This document shows, one piece after another, positions 15,952-23,477 of a stretch of 36,873 bases of DNA. A model generated the notes under the pieces. That model worked only from the letters and a program-made list of their open reading frames with translations. It searched no databases and had not been told where the DNA came from. Position numbers and translations under genes: made by a program. Positions within the stretch are counted from its first letter, which is position 1, and the number at the start of each line of letters is the position of its first letter. The DNA is from JBJEFI01 sp051873875 (lineage in GTDB: Bacteria; Bacillota; Bacilli; Bacillales; Bacillaceae_G), in assembly GCA_051873875.1 (NCBI GenBank), contig JBJEFI010000104.1:1-36873 (forward strand), read 5' to 3'.

Positions 15952-16386
15952 TTGGAAAAATGGTATGGGGCAGCAGCAGTTTGTTTAAATGAATTCGGGA
16001 AGTTACTAATGGTTTTGCAACCAGGAGAGTCAAAGGAACATCAAGTCTGGTCTATTCCTTCTGGTGAAAGAGAAGGAAATGAAACGTTTGAACAATGTTG
16101 TATAAGAGAGGTAATGGAAGAGACGGGATATGAAGTGGAGGCTGTAAAGGAAATATGGGTCAAGGAAGACGTTACTTATGGTGTACCAGTAGAAGTTCAT
16201 TATTTTGAAGTGAAACAGATAAGGAATGTTCCTAGAATAGAAAGTAATGATGAGGATATTTTTGAAGTAGCCTGGAGGTGTGTATCAGATTTTAATCAGC
16301 TTACATTCTCCTTTCCCCGAGACAAAGACTTTCTTACACAATTTATTGAAAAGAGAGTGAAGGAGGAAGCAGAGAATGCCGGTTAA
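15952..16386 (+). CDS. Nudix hydrolase coupled to an APH-like kinase
   Basis: A 144-residue Nudix protein with a full box at residues 38-60: G-x5-E-x7-R-E-V-x-E-E-x-G, in SGEREGNETFEQ and the following IREVMEETGY. The only early start in frame is TTG, supported by GGAGGG 6 bases upstream. Its last 11 bases overlap the start of the kinase gene, so translation of the two is coupled. The partner suggests a role around a phosphorylated or nucleotide-like small molecule, but the substrate is not predictable. Confidence 0.85.
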   Translation: MEKWYGAAAVCLNEFGKLLMVLQPGESKEHQVWSIPSGEREGNETFEQCCIREVMEETGYEVEAVKEIWVKEDVTYGVPVEVHYFEVKQIRNVPRIESNDEDIFEVAWRCVSDFNQLTFSFPRDKDFLTQFIEKRVKEEAENAG

Positions 16387-17152
16387 AGTGCCACACACTT
16401 TAGAAAAACAGATAAAAGAATATGAACAACATCCAATTACACTTGGTCATTCAGAATCACAAGTGTTTTTACTAAAGGGAACAAACCGTAATTTATATTT
16501 GAAAATCCAATCTAATGATGGGATAGAAAGATTAGTAGAGGAAAAAGAGAAATTACAGTGGTTAAAAGGAAAATTACCTGTACCTGACGTTCTTTTTTAT
16601 GACCAAGATGATGATTATGAGTATATGTTAATTTCTGAAATAGAAGGAATAAATGCTTCTGATTCCTTTCATCGAGAAAATGTTAGTCAAGTCATGCATG
16701 TATTAGGGAAAGGGTTGAAAGAAATTCATCGCATTCAAATTGCTGATTGTCCTTTCGATCAATGCTTAGACGTAAAAGTAAATGAGGTGAAAAGAAGAGT
16801 GGCAGATGGATTAGTGGATGAAGAAGATTTTGATGAAATTCGTCAAGGAATGAAAGCGACGGAGCTTTTAGAACAATTGATAGAAAAACAGCCAAAGCAA
16901 GAAGACTTGGTATTTGCTCATGGTGATTTTTGTTTGCCAAATATTTTAATCAATGAAAACAAAGTAAGTGGCTATATTGATTGGGGGAGAGGGGGAATAG
17001 CAGATAAATACCAAGACATTGCGTTGGCAGTGAGAAGTATCACATCTAACTTTGGGGAGGAATATGTTCCTTTTTTTCTAGAAGGTTATGGACTGGAATA
17101 TGTAGATGAGGAAAGAATTGCGTATTATCAATTGTTGGATGAGTTTTTCTAA
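16376..17152 (+). CDS. Aminoglycoside 3'-phosphotransferase-like kinase
   Basis: A 258-residue protein-kinase-fold phosphotransferase of the APH(3') type. YLKIQ holds the ATP-binding lysine (K43). The catalytic loop is AHGDFCLPNIL, with D184 as base and N189. The metal motif is IDWGRGGIADKYQDIAL (D202), matching the IDLGR-G-ADK-x-DIA pattern of aminoglycoside kinases. The length is close to the usual 250-270. The C-terminal helix normally ends in a conserved acidic and FF-type tail, and LLDEFF fits. The ATG has GGAGG 9 bases upstream, inside the Nudix gene. It could inactivate kanamycin-like drugs or act on an unknown metabolite. Confidence 0.82.
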   Translation: MPVKVPHTLEKQIKEYEQHPITLGHSESQVFLLKGTNRNLYLKIQSNDGIERLVEEKEKLQWLKGKLPVPDVLFYDQDDDYEYMLISEIEGINASDSFHRENVSQVMHVLGKGLKEIHRIQIADCPFDQCLDVKVNEVKRRVADGLVDEEDFDEIRQGMKATELLEQLIEKQPKQEDLVFAHGDFCLPNILINENKVSGYIDWGRGGIADKYQDIALAVRSITSNFGEEYVPFFLEGYGLEYVDEERIAYYQLLDEFF

Positions 17153-17190
17153 AAAAGAGTGAACCTTTATAGCAAAGGTTCACTCTTTTT
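17152..17190. terminator. Bidirectional terminator, 17-base perfect stem
   Basis: AAAAAGAGTGAACCTTT (17152-17168) pairs perfectly with 17174-17190 around an ATAGC loop, with A- and T-run ends. It separates the converging kinase and cation efflux genes. Confidence 0.95.
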
Positions 17191-17197
17191 ATTTGAT

Positions 17198-18055
17198 TTA
17201 TAAATGTGGCTCTACATGAATATGTGTATTGGCAACGCCATGTTTTTCAGCCATTAATTCCTCGATGCAATCTGTAATCTGATGTTGTTGAATGACATCT
17301 AATGATGGATCTACTTCAATTGTAACTTCTATTAATGTTTCATTGCCAACTTGGCGAGCTCGAATGTCTTTGATACATGCCACTTGTTCTACTTGTGCGA
17401 TAGTTTGTTTATAATCGTCCATCTTCTCTGGGTCATATCCATCTGTTAACATGTGGGTTGCTTCGTAAAAAATATCCCAAGCTGTTTTACAAATGATTAA
17501 GGCAACAATAATTGCAGTAATCGGGTCTAAAATAGCTAAATGGAATTGAGAAGCAACAACACCTATGACAGTACCGATACTAACTAAGGCATCGGATAAA
17601 TTATCCTTAGCTGCTGCTGCCAAGGCTTTATTATTCGTCTGCTTTGCTAGATTAATATTATAACGATAAATGCCATACATAAACAAGGCAGACAAAAACG
17701 CCACGAAAGCAGCAGACAAGTCTGGACTTTCGAGTTGAGAATTTCCTATTTTTTGAAATCCTTGAATAAGGACTTGTAATCCAATTGTGAACATAATAAA
17801 TGATGCTACAAGTGAGGCAATTTGTTCAGCTCTTGAATGACCATAAGGGTGATCTAAGTCACGAGGTTTACGTGCTAATTTAATTCCTATTAAAACAGCA
17901 AGTGATGCACCAATATCTGTTAAGTTGTTAAGTCCGTCTGCTAAAAGCGCTTCAGAGTTTGAAAAATAACTAGTAATAATTTTAATACTGGATAAAAAGA
18001 TATACGCAAAAATACTTACCCACGCACCAAAATCAGCTCGTTTTGTATAGCTCAT
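17198..18055 (-). CDS. Cation diffusion facilitator transporter
   Basis: A 285-residue CDF membrane transporter that moves a divalent metal out of the cytoplasm in exchange for protons. There are about six transmembrane segments in residues 10-200, then a cytoplasmic ferredoxin-like domain (200-285) ending HGVANTHIHVEPHL. Transport-site acids are in LLADGLNNLTDIGAS (D40, D47) and AAAKDNLSDAL, and the His-rich loop is DHPYGHSRAEQIASL. It resembles the Bacillus MneP/MneS (YeaB/YdfM) branch, which exports manganese, but zinc or iron cannot be excluded. AGGAGATG lies 8 bases before the ATG. It is a single gene. Confidence 0.88.
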   Translation of the reverse strand: MSYTKRADFGAWVSIFAYIFLSSIKIITSYFSNSEALLADGLNNLTDIGASLAVLIGIKLARKPRDLDHPYGHSRAEQIASLVASFIMFTIGLQVLIQGFQKIGNSQLESPDLSAAFVAFLSALFMYGIYRYNINLAKQTNNKALAAAAKDNLSDALVSIGTVIGVVASQFHLAILDPITAIIVALIICKTAWDIFYEATHMLTDGYDPEKMDDYKQTIAQVEQVACIKDIRARQVGNETLIEVTIEVDPSLDVIQQHQITDCIEELMAEKHGVANTHIHVEPHL

Positions 18056-18189
18056 TTTGAAAACATCTCCTAAAAATAAATTCTTGCTATAAGCGTAACA
18101 GATGAAGGTCGAGTGGGTCTATGCAAACATTTTTTAATATAGTAATAATAACTGAGCATAGTCAATGGTTTTGAGTAACGGATAGTTTT

Positions 18190-18218
18190 TTGGACGAAAG
18201 CAACTTTTTCCATATTCT
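18190..18218 (+). promoter_or_regulatory. Weak promoter candidate for the acyl-CoA operon
   Basis: TTGGAC (18190-18195), a 17-base spacer and TATTCT (18213-18218). Only the spacing is good and both boxes are poor matches. The rest of the 257-base gap before the acyl-CoA dehydrogenase shows no other clear signal. Confidence 0.25.
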
Positions 18219-18312
18219 AGCTTAATTTCAAGAGAATCCTTAACTTTTTCATATGAAGAGATTCTTGTTCATATACATAAAAAGAAGTCCTATCTCTATA
18301 AGGGGGATGTAT

Positions 18313-19455
18313 ATGAACTTTGAGTTGAGCAGTGAACAAGAATTAATAAAAGAAATGGTTCATGATTTTGCTAATAAGGAAATCACACCGTATGCGCTAA
18401 TATGGGACCAAGATTCTACCTTTCCAGTAGATGTATTTAAAAAAATGGGAGAGCTTGGATTAATGGGGATTTCTTTTCCTGAGAAGTATGGGGGATCAAA
18501 TGGTGACACGATTGCTTATGCGATTTCAGTAGAGGAGGTTGGACGAGCGTGTGGTGGCGTAGGATTAAGTTATGCGGCTACTGTTTCCTTAGGGGCGTCA
18601 CCAATTTATTATTTTGGTACAGATATACAAAAAGAAGATTATCTTATTCCAATGGCGAGTGGAAAAACTTTAGGGGCATTTGGATTAACAGAACCAAATG
18701 CAGGTTCTGATGCAGGGGGAACGATGACAAAAGCTGTTTTGGATGGAGAGAACTGGATTATTAATGGAGAAAAATGTTGGATTACAAATGCTACATACTC
18801 GAATACATTAATTGTCACGGCTGTTACAGCTAGAGATAGTCAAGGCAAAAAGAAAATCTCTTCTTTTATCGTTCCGACGAATACACCAGGATTAACAATT
18901 ACAACGCCATACGACAAAATGGGGGTAAGAGCATCTAATACGTGTGAAATTATTTTGGAAAATGTAAAAGTAGGAAAAGATATGTTATTAGGAAAAGAAG
19001 GAGAAGGGTTTAAACAATTTTTATATACATTAGACGGAGGAAGAATTTCCATCGCAGCTCTTGCTGTTGGTATTGCCCAATCAGCCTTAGATAAGGCATT
19101 AGATTATGCAAAGGAACGAAAACAATTTGGTAGAAGCATTTCTTCTTTTCAGGCGATTCAATTTAAATTGGCGGATATGGCGATGAATATTGAAGCAGCC
19201 CGTCAACTCGTTTATAAAGCGGCTTGGCTAAAAGATAGCAAGCTTCCATTTACAAAAGAAGCGGCTTTTGCCAAATTGTTCGCAACAGAAATGGCGACAA
19301 AAGCGGCAAATGAAGCGCTACAAATTCATGGTGGTTATGGATATATGAAGGAATCAGGGGTAGAAAAGCTAATACGAGATGCCAAATTACTTGAAATTGG
19401 AGAAGGAACGTCAGAAATTCAGCGATTAGTCATTGCTAGACAGTTGGGCTGTTAG
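18313..19455 (+). CDS. yngJ: Acyl-CoA dehydrogenase (YngJ-type)
   Basis: A 380-residue FAD flavoprotein that makes the trans-2,3 double bond in an acyl-CoA. FAD and substrate signatures are FGLTEPNAGSD and EKCWITNAT, then KQFGRSISSFQAIQFKLADMA and QIHGGYGYMKE. The C-terminal EIGEGTSEIQRLVIARQ carries the base as E364, the canonical short/medium-chain position. Isovaleryl-CoA dehydrogenases keep a small residue there and use another Glu, so the expected leucine-pathway role needs a check. The frame opens 60 bases upstream, but GGGGG lies 6 bases before this ATG. It is the first gene of the carboxylase operon, 10 bases before the next start. Confidence 0.92.
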   Translation: MNFELSSEQELIKEMVHDFANKEITPYALIWDQDSTFPVDVFKKMGELGLMGISFPEKYGGSNGDTIAYAISVEEVGRACGGVGLSYAATVSLGASPIYYFGTDIQKEDYLIPMASGKTLGAFGLTEPNAGSDAGGTMTKAVLDGENWIINGEKCWITNATYSNTLIVTAVTARDSQGKKKISSFIVPTNTPGLTITTPYDKMGVRASNTCEIILENVKVGKDMLLGKEGEGFKQFLYTLDGGRISIAALAVGIAQSALDKALDYAKERKQFGRSISSFQAIQFKLADMAMNIEAARQLVYKAAWLKDSKLPFTKEAAFAKLFATEMATKAANEALQIHGGYGYMKESGVEKLIRDAKLLEIGEGTSEIQRLVIARQLGC

Positions 19456-19465
19456 GGGGGATACC

Positions 19466-20818
19466 GTGTTTAAAAAAGTACTAATTGCCAATAGGGGAGA
19501 AATTGCTGTTCGAATTATAAAAACATGCAAAGAAATGGCAATTGCTACTGTTGCCATTTATTCAAAGGCAGACAAAGATAGCTTACATGTAAAAATGGCA
19601 GATGAAGCATATTGCGTTGGCGGGCCGCTTGTTGCTCAAAGTTACTTAAATGGTGAACAAATTATTCAAATTGCAAAAGAAGCGGGAGTGGATGCCATTC
19701 ATCCAGGATATGGATTACTTTCAGAAAATAGTCAATTTGCACAAGCTTGTGAGGATGCAAAGATTGTTTTTATTGGACCATCCGTTGAAAGTATTGAAAA
19801 GATGGGAAGTAAAATTATTTCACGTCAAACGATGATGAAGGCGGGTATTCCTGTTGTTCCTGGTGTCACCAATAACCTTGGACAGATAGAGGATGCTTTG
19901 GAAGCAGCTGAGAACATAGGGTATCCATTAATGCTAAAGGCATCTGGCGGTGGTGGTGGAATTGGGATGGGAATTGTAAAAAATGAAGAAGAATTAGTGA
20001 AACTATTTGAAAGAAATAAACATCGAGCGAAAAGTTTTTTTGGAAATGACGATATGTATATGGAAAAAGTCATCGCACCTGCTCATCATATTGAAGTGCA
20101 AGTAATTGGAGATATGTATGGCAATCTGATTTCTCTCTATGATCGAGAATGCTCTGTCCAACGTCGGAATCAAAAAGTAATCGAAGAAGCTCCTTCACCT
20201 TTTTTAACGGAAGAGTTACGAGAAATAATGATGAACTATGCGATTAAAGGGGCTCAGGCAATTGGTTATTACAATGCAGGAACATTTGAGTTTTTAGTAG
20301 ATGAACAGAAAAACATTTATTTTTTAGAAATGAATACACGCCTTCAAGTCGAACATCCCGTCACAGAACAAATAACAGGATATGATATTGTAGCCCTCCA
20401 ATTAAAAGTAGCAGCTAAAGAAAGTTTACAAGTTTTGGCTGACAATGTAAAAAAGGAAGGATATAGCATAGAAGCGAGAATTTATGCAGAGGACCCAACT
20501 ACTTTTTATCCGTCCCCAGGCACTATTACTCGTATTCATTTACCAACAGATATTCGAATGGATCATTACATCGTTGAAGGTATGCAAGTAACACCTTATT
20601 ATGATCCGTTACTTGGCAAGATTATCGCTTATGGAAAAACGAGGGATGAAGCAATTAATCAATTGAAACAAGCATTACAAACGTTACGAATAGATGGTAT
20701 TAAAACGAATATAGCCCTCTTATTAGCAGTATTAGACAATGATAGTTTTAGAAAAGGGGCATATAGTACAACTATTGTTGATGATTGCATTCATCAAAAA
20801 GGAGGATTATACACGTGA
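19466..20818 (+). CDS. yngH: Biotin carboxylase subunit (YngH-type)
   Basis: A 450-residue ATP-grasp biotin carboxylase that carboxylates protein-bound biotin with ATP and bicarbonate. The N-terminal FKKVLIANRGEIAVR, the glycine-rich ATP loop SGGGGGIGMG after K159, and EMNTRLQVEHPVTE (E288, R292, E296) sit at the same numbers as in Escherichia coli AccC, so the length and spacing are exact. The GTG start follows a GGGGGG tract by 5 bases; an ATG-type start further upstream would overlap the previous gene. With the biotin carrier and the YngE-type carboxyltransferase it should form a methylcrotonyl- or propionyl-type acyl-CoA carboxylase rather than the essential acetyl-CoA carboxylase. Confidence 0.93.
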   Translation: MFKKVLIANRGEIAVRIIKTCKEMAIATVAIYSKADKDSLHVKMADEAYCVGGPLVAQSYLNGEQIIQIAKEAGVDAIHPGYGLLSENSQFAQACEDAKIVFIGPSVESIEKMGSKIISRQTMMKAGIPVVPGVTNNLGQIEDALEAAENIGYPLMLKASGGGGGIGMGIVKNEEELVKLFERNKHRAKSFFGNDDMYMEKVIAPAHHIEVQVIGDMYGNLISLYDRECSVQRRNQKVIEEAPSPFLTEELREIMMNYAIKGAQAIGYYNAGTFEFLVDEQKNIYFLEMNTRLQVEHPVTEQITGYDIVALQLKVAAKESLQVLADNVKKEGYSIEARIYAEDPTTFYPSPGTITRIHLPTDIRMDHYIVEGMQVTPYYDPLLGKIIAYGKTRDEAINQLKQALQTLRIDGIKTNIALLLAVLDNDSFRKGAYSTTIVDDCIHQKGGLYT

Positions 20819-21024
20819 TTATTACAGCACCGATGGCAGGAAATGTATGGAAGATTCTTGTGGATGTTGGAGATCGCATTTATGAGGAGGAAGATGTAGT
20901 CATTTTAGAATCAATGAAAATGGAAATATTTGTTTCTAGTTATGAAGATGGAGAAATAGTAAACATTTTTGTTAAAGAAGGAGATTTTGTAAACGAAGGT
21001 GATCAATTAGTAGAAATAAAGTAA
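20815..21024 (+). CDS. yngHB: Biotin/lipoyl-attachment carrier protein (YngHB-type)
   Basis: A 69-residue single-domain biotin carrier. The attachment motif is LESMKME with biotinyl lysine K35; Ser replaces the usual Ala (ESMKM for EAMKM), which is accepted in this family. Such minimal 70-residue carriers are typical of the Bacillus yng operon. The GTG start overlaps the TGA of the biotin carboxylase in a GTGA junction, with GGAGG 9 bases upstream. A long intercistronic hairpin follows. Confidence 0.92.
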   Translation: MIITAPMAGNVWKILVDVGDRIYEEEDVVILESMKMEIFVSSYEDGEIVNIFVKEGDFVNEGDQLVEIK

Positions 21025-21026
21025 AA

Positions 21027-21064
21027 CATTTATCAGTAGGAAGGTTGCCTCCTACTGATAAATG
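21027..21064. promoter_or_regulatory. Intercistronic 15-base perfect hairpin without T-tract
   Basis: CATTTATCAGTAGGA (21027-21041) pairs perfectly with 21050-21064 around an 8-base loop. There is no T-run, so it is not a standard terminator. It may stabilise or process the mRNA. It lies where HMG-CoA lyase (yngG) stands in the B. subtilis order. Confidence 0.75.
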
Positions 21065-21099
21065 GATAGAACAAAAGAATAGGAAGTGAAAAGAGACAA

Positions 21100-21873
21100 A
21101 TGGAAGTTTTATTTGAGAAAAAAGGATTTGTTGGGATTGTTACGTTAAATCGTCCTCATGTTCATCATGCTTTATCTCTCTCTTTGTTACAAAGCTTAAA
21201 TGAAATTATTGATGAGATTAATAGAGCAAATGATATTCGCGTTGTAGTAATTACAAGTTCTGGTGAAAAGGCTTTTTGTGCTGGGGCAGATTTAAAAGAA
21301 CGAGCCATGATGAATGAAGAAGAAGTACGACAAGCAGTCGCATTTATTCGAGAGACTATTAATAAAATAGAACAGATTCCTATTCCAGTTATTGGGGTAG
21401 CAAATGGAAGTGCCTATGGTGGTGGATTAGAACTAGTACTGGCTTGTGATATTCGGATAGCATGCGAAAATATTCAAATTGGTTTAACAGAGACATCTTT
21501 AGGAATTATTCCAGGAGCGGGAGGAACGCAGCGTTTAAGTAGGATTATTGGTGTTAGTCGTGCCAAGGAATTAATTTTCACAGCTCGAAAAATAAGTACA
21601 AGACAAGCCTATGAGTACGGTATTTTTCAATATGTGTGGAGTAGAGAGGATGTCAAACAGAAGACGATGATTTTGTGTGAAGAAATTGTAAAAAACGCAC
21701 CTCTTTCTGTTCGAGCAGCAAAGTTTGCCATTGATAAAGGCTATGATACCTCAAGTGAGCATGGATTATTAATTGAACAATTAGCTTATGAATCTATTTT
21801 ATATACTGAAGATAGGAAAGAAGGACTAGCTGCATTTAAGGAGAAAAGAACACCTATTTATAAGGGAGTGTAA
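21100..21873 (+). CDS. yngF: Enoyl-CoA hydratase/isomerase family (methylglutaconyl-CoA hydratase-like, YngF-type)
   Basis: A 257-residue crotonase-fold enzyme. The oxyanion-hole segments are AFCAGADLKE and NGSAYGGGLELVLACD. The two catalytic glutamates are E111 (GGGLE) and E131 (TETSLGIIPGAGGTQRL), so it is a hydratase and not a glutamate-lacking relative. In this operon it should add water to 3-methylglutaconyl-CoA to give HMG-CoA, or act on another branched enoyl-CoA. The ribosome site is poor (AGGAAG is far and AAGAGA is weak), so translation may be lower. It ends 4 bases before the next start. Confidence 0.9.
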   Translation: MEVLFEKKGFVGIVTLNRPHVHHALSLSLLQSLNEIIDEINRANDIRVVVITSSGEKAFCAGADLKERAMMNEEEVRQAVAFIRETINKIEQIPIPVIGVANGSAYGGGLELVLACDIRIACENIQIGLTETSLGIIPGAGGTQRLSRIIGVSRAKELIFTARKISTRQAYEYGIFQYVWSREDVKQKTMILCEEIVKNAPLSVRAAKFAIDKGYDTSSEHGLLIEQLAYESILYTEDRKEGLAAFKEKRTPIYKGV

Positions 21874-21877
21874 AAGA

Positions 21878-23407
21878 TTGAGTGTATATGAACGGCTTGT
21901 AAATGGAGAAACCAAGATTCAAAAGGGTGGACAAGAAAAATATCATAAAGGAAATGAAGCTAAGGGAAAATTATTTGCAAGAGAACGGATTCGTTTATTA
22001 GTGGATGCGGACTCGTTTGTAGAAGATGGATTATTTGCGAATAATCAAGCAGATGGATTGCCAGCAGATGGTGTTGTAACTGGGATAGGAAAGATAAACG
22101 GACGGACTGTTTGTATTATGGCCAATGATTCAACGGTCAAAGCAGGATCATGGGGAGCAAGAACTGTTGAAAAGATTATTCGTATTCAAGAAAAGGCAGA
22201 AGATTATCTTTGTCCGATTTTTTATTTAGTTGATTCAGCAGGGGCAAGAATTACAGATCAATTAGAAATGTTTCCTGGGAGACGTGGTGCAGGGCGAATT
22301 TTTTACAATCAAGTAAAGTTATCTGGGAAAGTTCCGCAAATTTGTTTATTATTTGGCCCATCAGCGGCAGGTGGTGCTTATATTCCAGCTTTTTGTGATG
22401 TGGTCTTTATGGTAGATGGCAATGCATCTATGTATTTAGGATCGCCAAGAATGGCCGAAATGGTAATTGGAGAAAAGGTTTCCTTAGAAGAAATGGGAGG
22501 CGCACGTATGCATTGTTCCATTTCTGGGTGTGGAGATGTGCTATGCAAATCGGAACAAGAAGCGATTGCTAAGGCAAAAACGTATCTCTCTTATTTTCCA
22601 AATCATTTTAAAGAACGACCTCAACAGAAGGGAAAAAGAGAACCAAAGAAATTTGAAAAAAGAATAGAAGAATGTATACCAGCAAATCAAAATGCCCCTT
22701 TTAATATGATGGATATTATTTATCGAATCGTAGATGAAGATTCTTTTTTTGAAGTAAAAAAATTATTTGCGCCGGAGCTTATTACTGGTTTTGCTCGAAT
22801 AGAAGGAATGACAATTGGAATTGTAGCCAATCAACCGAAAGCAAAGGGTGGTGTTTTATTTGTTGATTCAGCAGATAAAGCAGCAAAATTTATAACCCTG
22901 TGTGATGCATATCATATACCACTTTTATTTTTAGTTGATGTACCTGGTTTTATGATTGGGACAAAGGTAGAAAGAGCAGGAATTATTCGTCACGGTGCAA
23001 AAATGATTTCAGCCATGAGTGAAGCTACCGTTCCTAAAATTTCAATTATCGTAAGAAAAGCATATGGAGCAGGGTTATATGCAATGGCAGGTCCTGCATT
23101 TGAGCCGGATTGCTGTCTGGCACTTCCAACCGCTAGTATTGCAGTGATGGGGCCAGAAGCAGCAGTAAATGCGGTATATGCAAATAAAATTGCGTCGTTA
23201 CAAGAAGAGGAACGACAAGGCTTTATTGAAGAAAAACGAGAGGAATATCGTCGTGATATTGATATCTTTACCCTTGCATCCCAATTAATTGTTGATGGAA
23301 TTGTTCATCCAATGTATCTTCGGCAGGAATTAGCAACACGTTTTGCGTATTACAATAGTAAGTATGTCTCCTTTTCCGAACGAAAGCATCCTGTTTACCC
23401 AGTATAA
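21878..23407 (+). CDS. yngE: Acyl-CoA carboxylase carboxyltransferase subunit (YngE-type)
   Basis: A 509-residue carboxyltransferase that moves CO2 from biotin to an acyl-CoA such as 3-methylcrotonyl- or propionyl-CoA. The two crotonase-like halves are visible: LVDSAGARITDQLEMFPGRRGAGRIFYNQ with GPSAAGGAYIPAF in the first, and LVDVPGFMIGTKVERAGIIRHGAKM with KAYGAGLYAMAGPAF in the second. The sequence pattern (DQLEMFPGRRGAGRIFYNQ) is of the methylcrotonyl-type beta subunit. The start is TTG, with AAGGGAG 9 bases upstream. It needs the neighbouring biotin carboxylase and carrier. Confidence 0.92.
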   Translation: MSVYERLVNGETKIQKGGQEKYHKGNEAKGKLFARERIRLLVDADSFVEDGLFANNQADGLPADGVVTGIGKINGRTVCIMANDSTVKAGSWGARTVEKIIRIQEKAEDYLCPIFYLVDSAGARITDQLEMFPGRRGAGRIFYNQVKLSGKVPQICLLFGPSAAGGAYIPAFCDVVFMVDGNASMYLGSPRMAEMVIGEKVSLEEMGGARMHCSISGCGDVLCKSEQEAIAKAKTYLSYFPNHFKERPQQKGKREPKKFEKRIEECIPANQNAPFNMMDIIYRIVDEDSFFEVKKLFAPELITGFARIEGMTIGIVANQPKAKGGVLFVDSADKAAKFITLCDAYHIPLLFLVDVPGFMIGTKVERAGIIRHGAKMISAMSEATVPKISIIVRKAYGAGLYAMAGPAFEPDCCLALPTASIAVMGPEAAVNAVYANKIASLQEEERQGFIEEKREEYRRDIDIFTLASQLIVDGIVHPMYLRQELATRFAYYNSKYVSFSERKHPVYPV

Positions 23408-23424
23408 AAGGAGGGATAACAATA

Positions 23425-23456
23425 GGGCTGACCAAGAACGATGGCCAGCCTCTTTT
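23425..23456 (+). terminator. Weak attenuator-like hairpin inside the operon
   Basis: GGCTGACCA (23426-23434) pairs with TGGCCAGCC (23442-23450) with one mismatch, followed by TCTTTT. It lies between the carboxyltransferase and the acyl-CoA synthetase and may reduce read-through. A GGAGGG just upstream has no normal start codon after it. Confidence 0.4.
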
Positions 23457-23477
23457 ATGAACAAGGGGGATGAAATG

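Noticed and set aside
23424..23460. Leader-peptide-like frame after GGAGGG and before the AMP-ligase
   Set aside because: It would need an ATA start codon; no ATG, GTG or TTG is in place.
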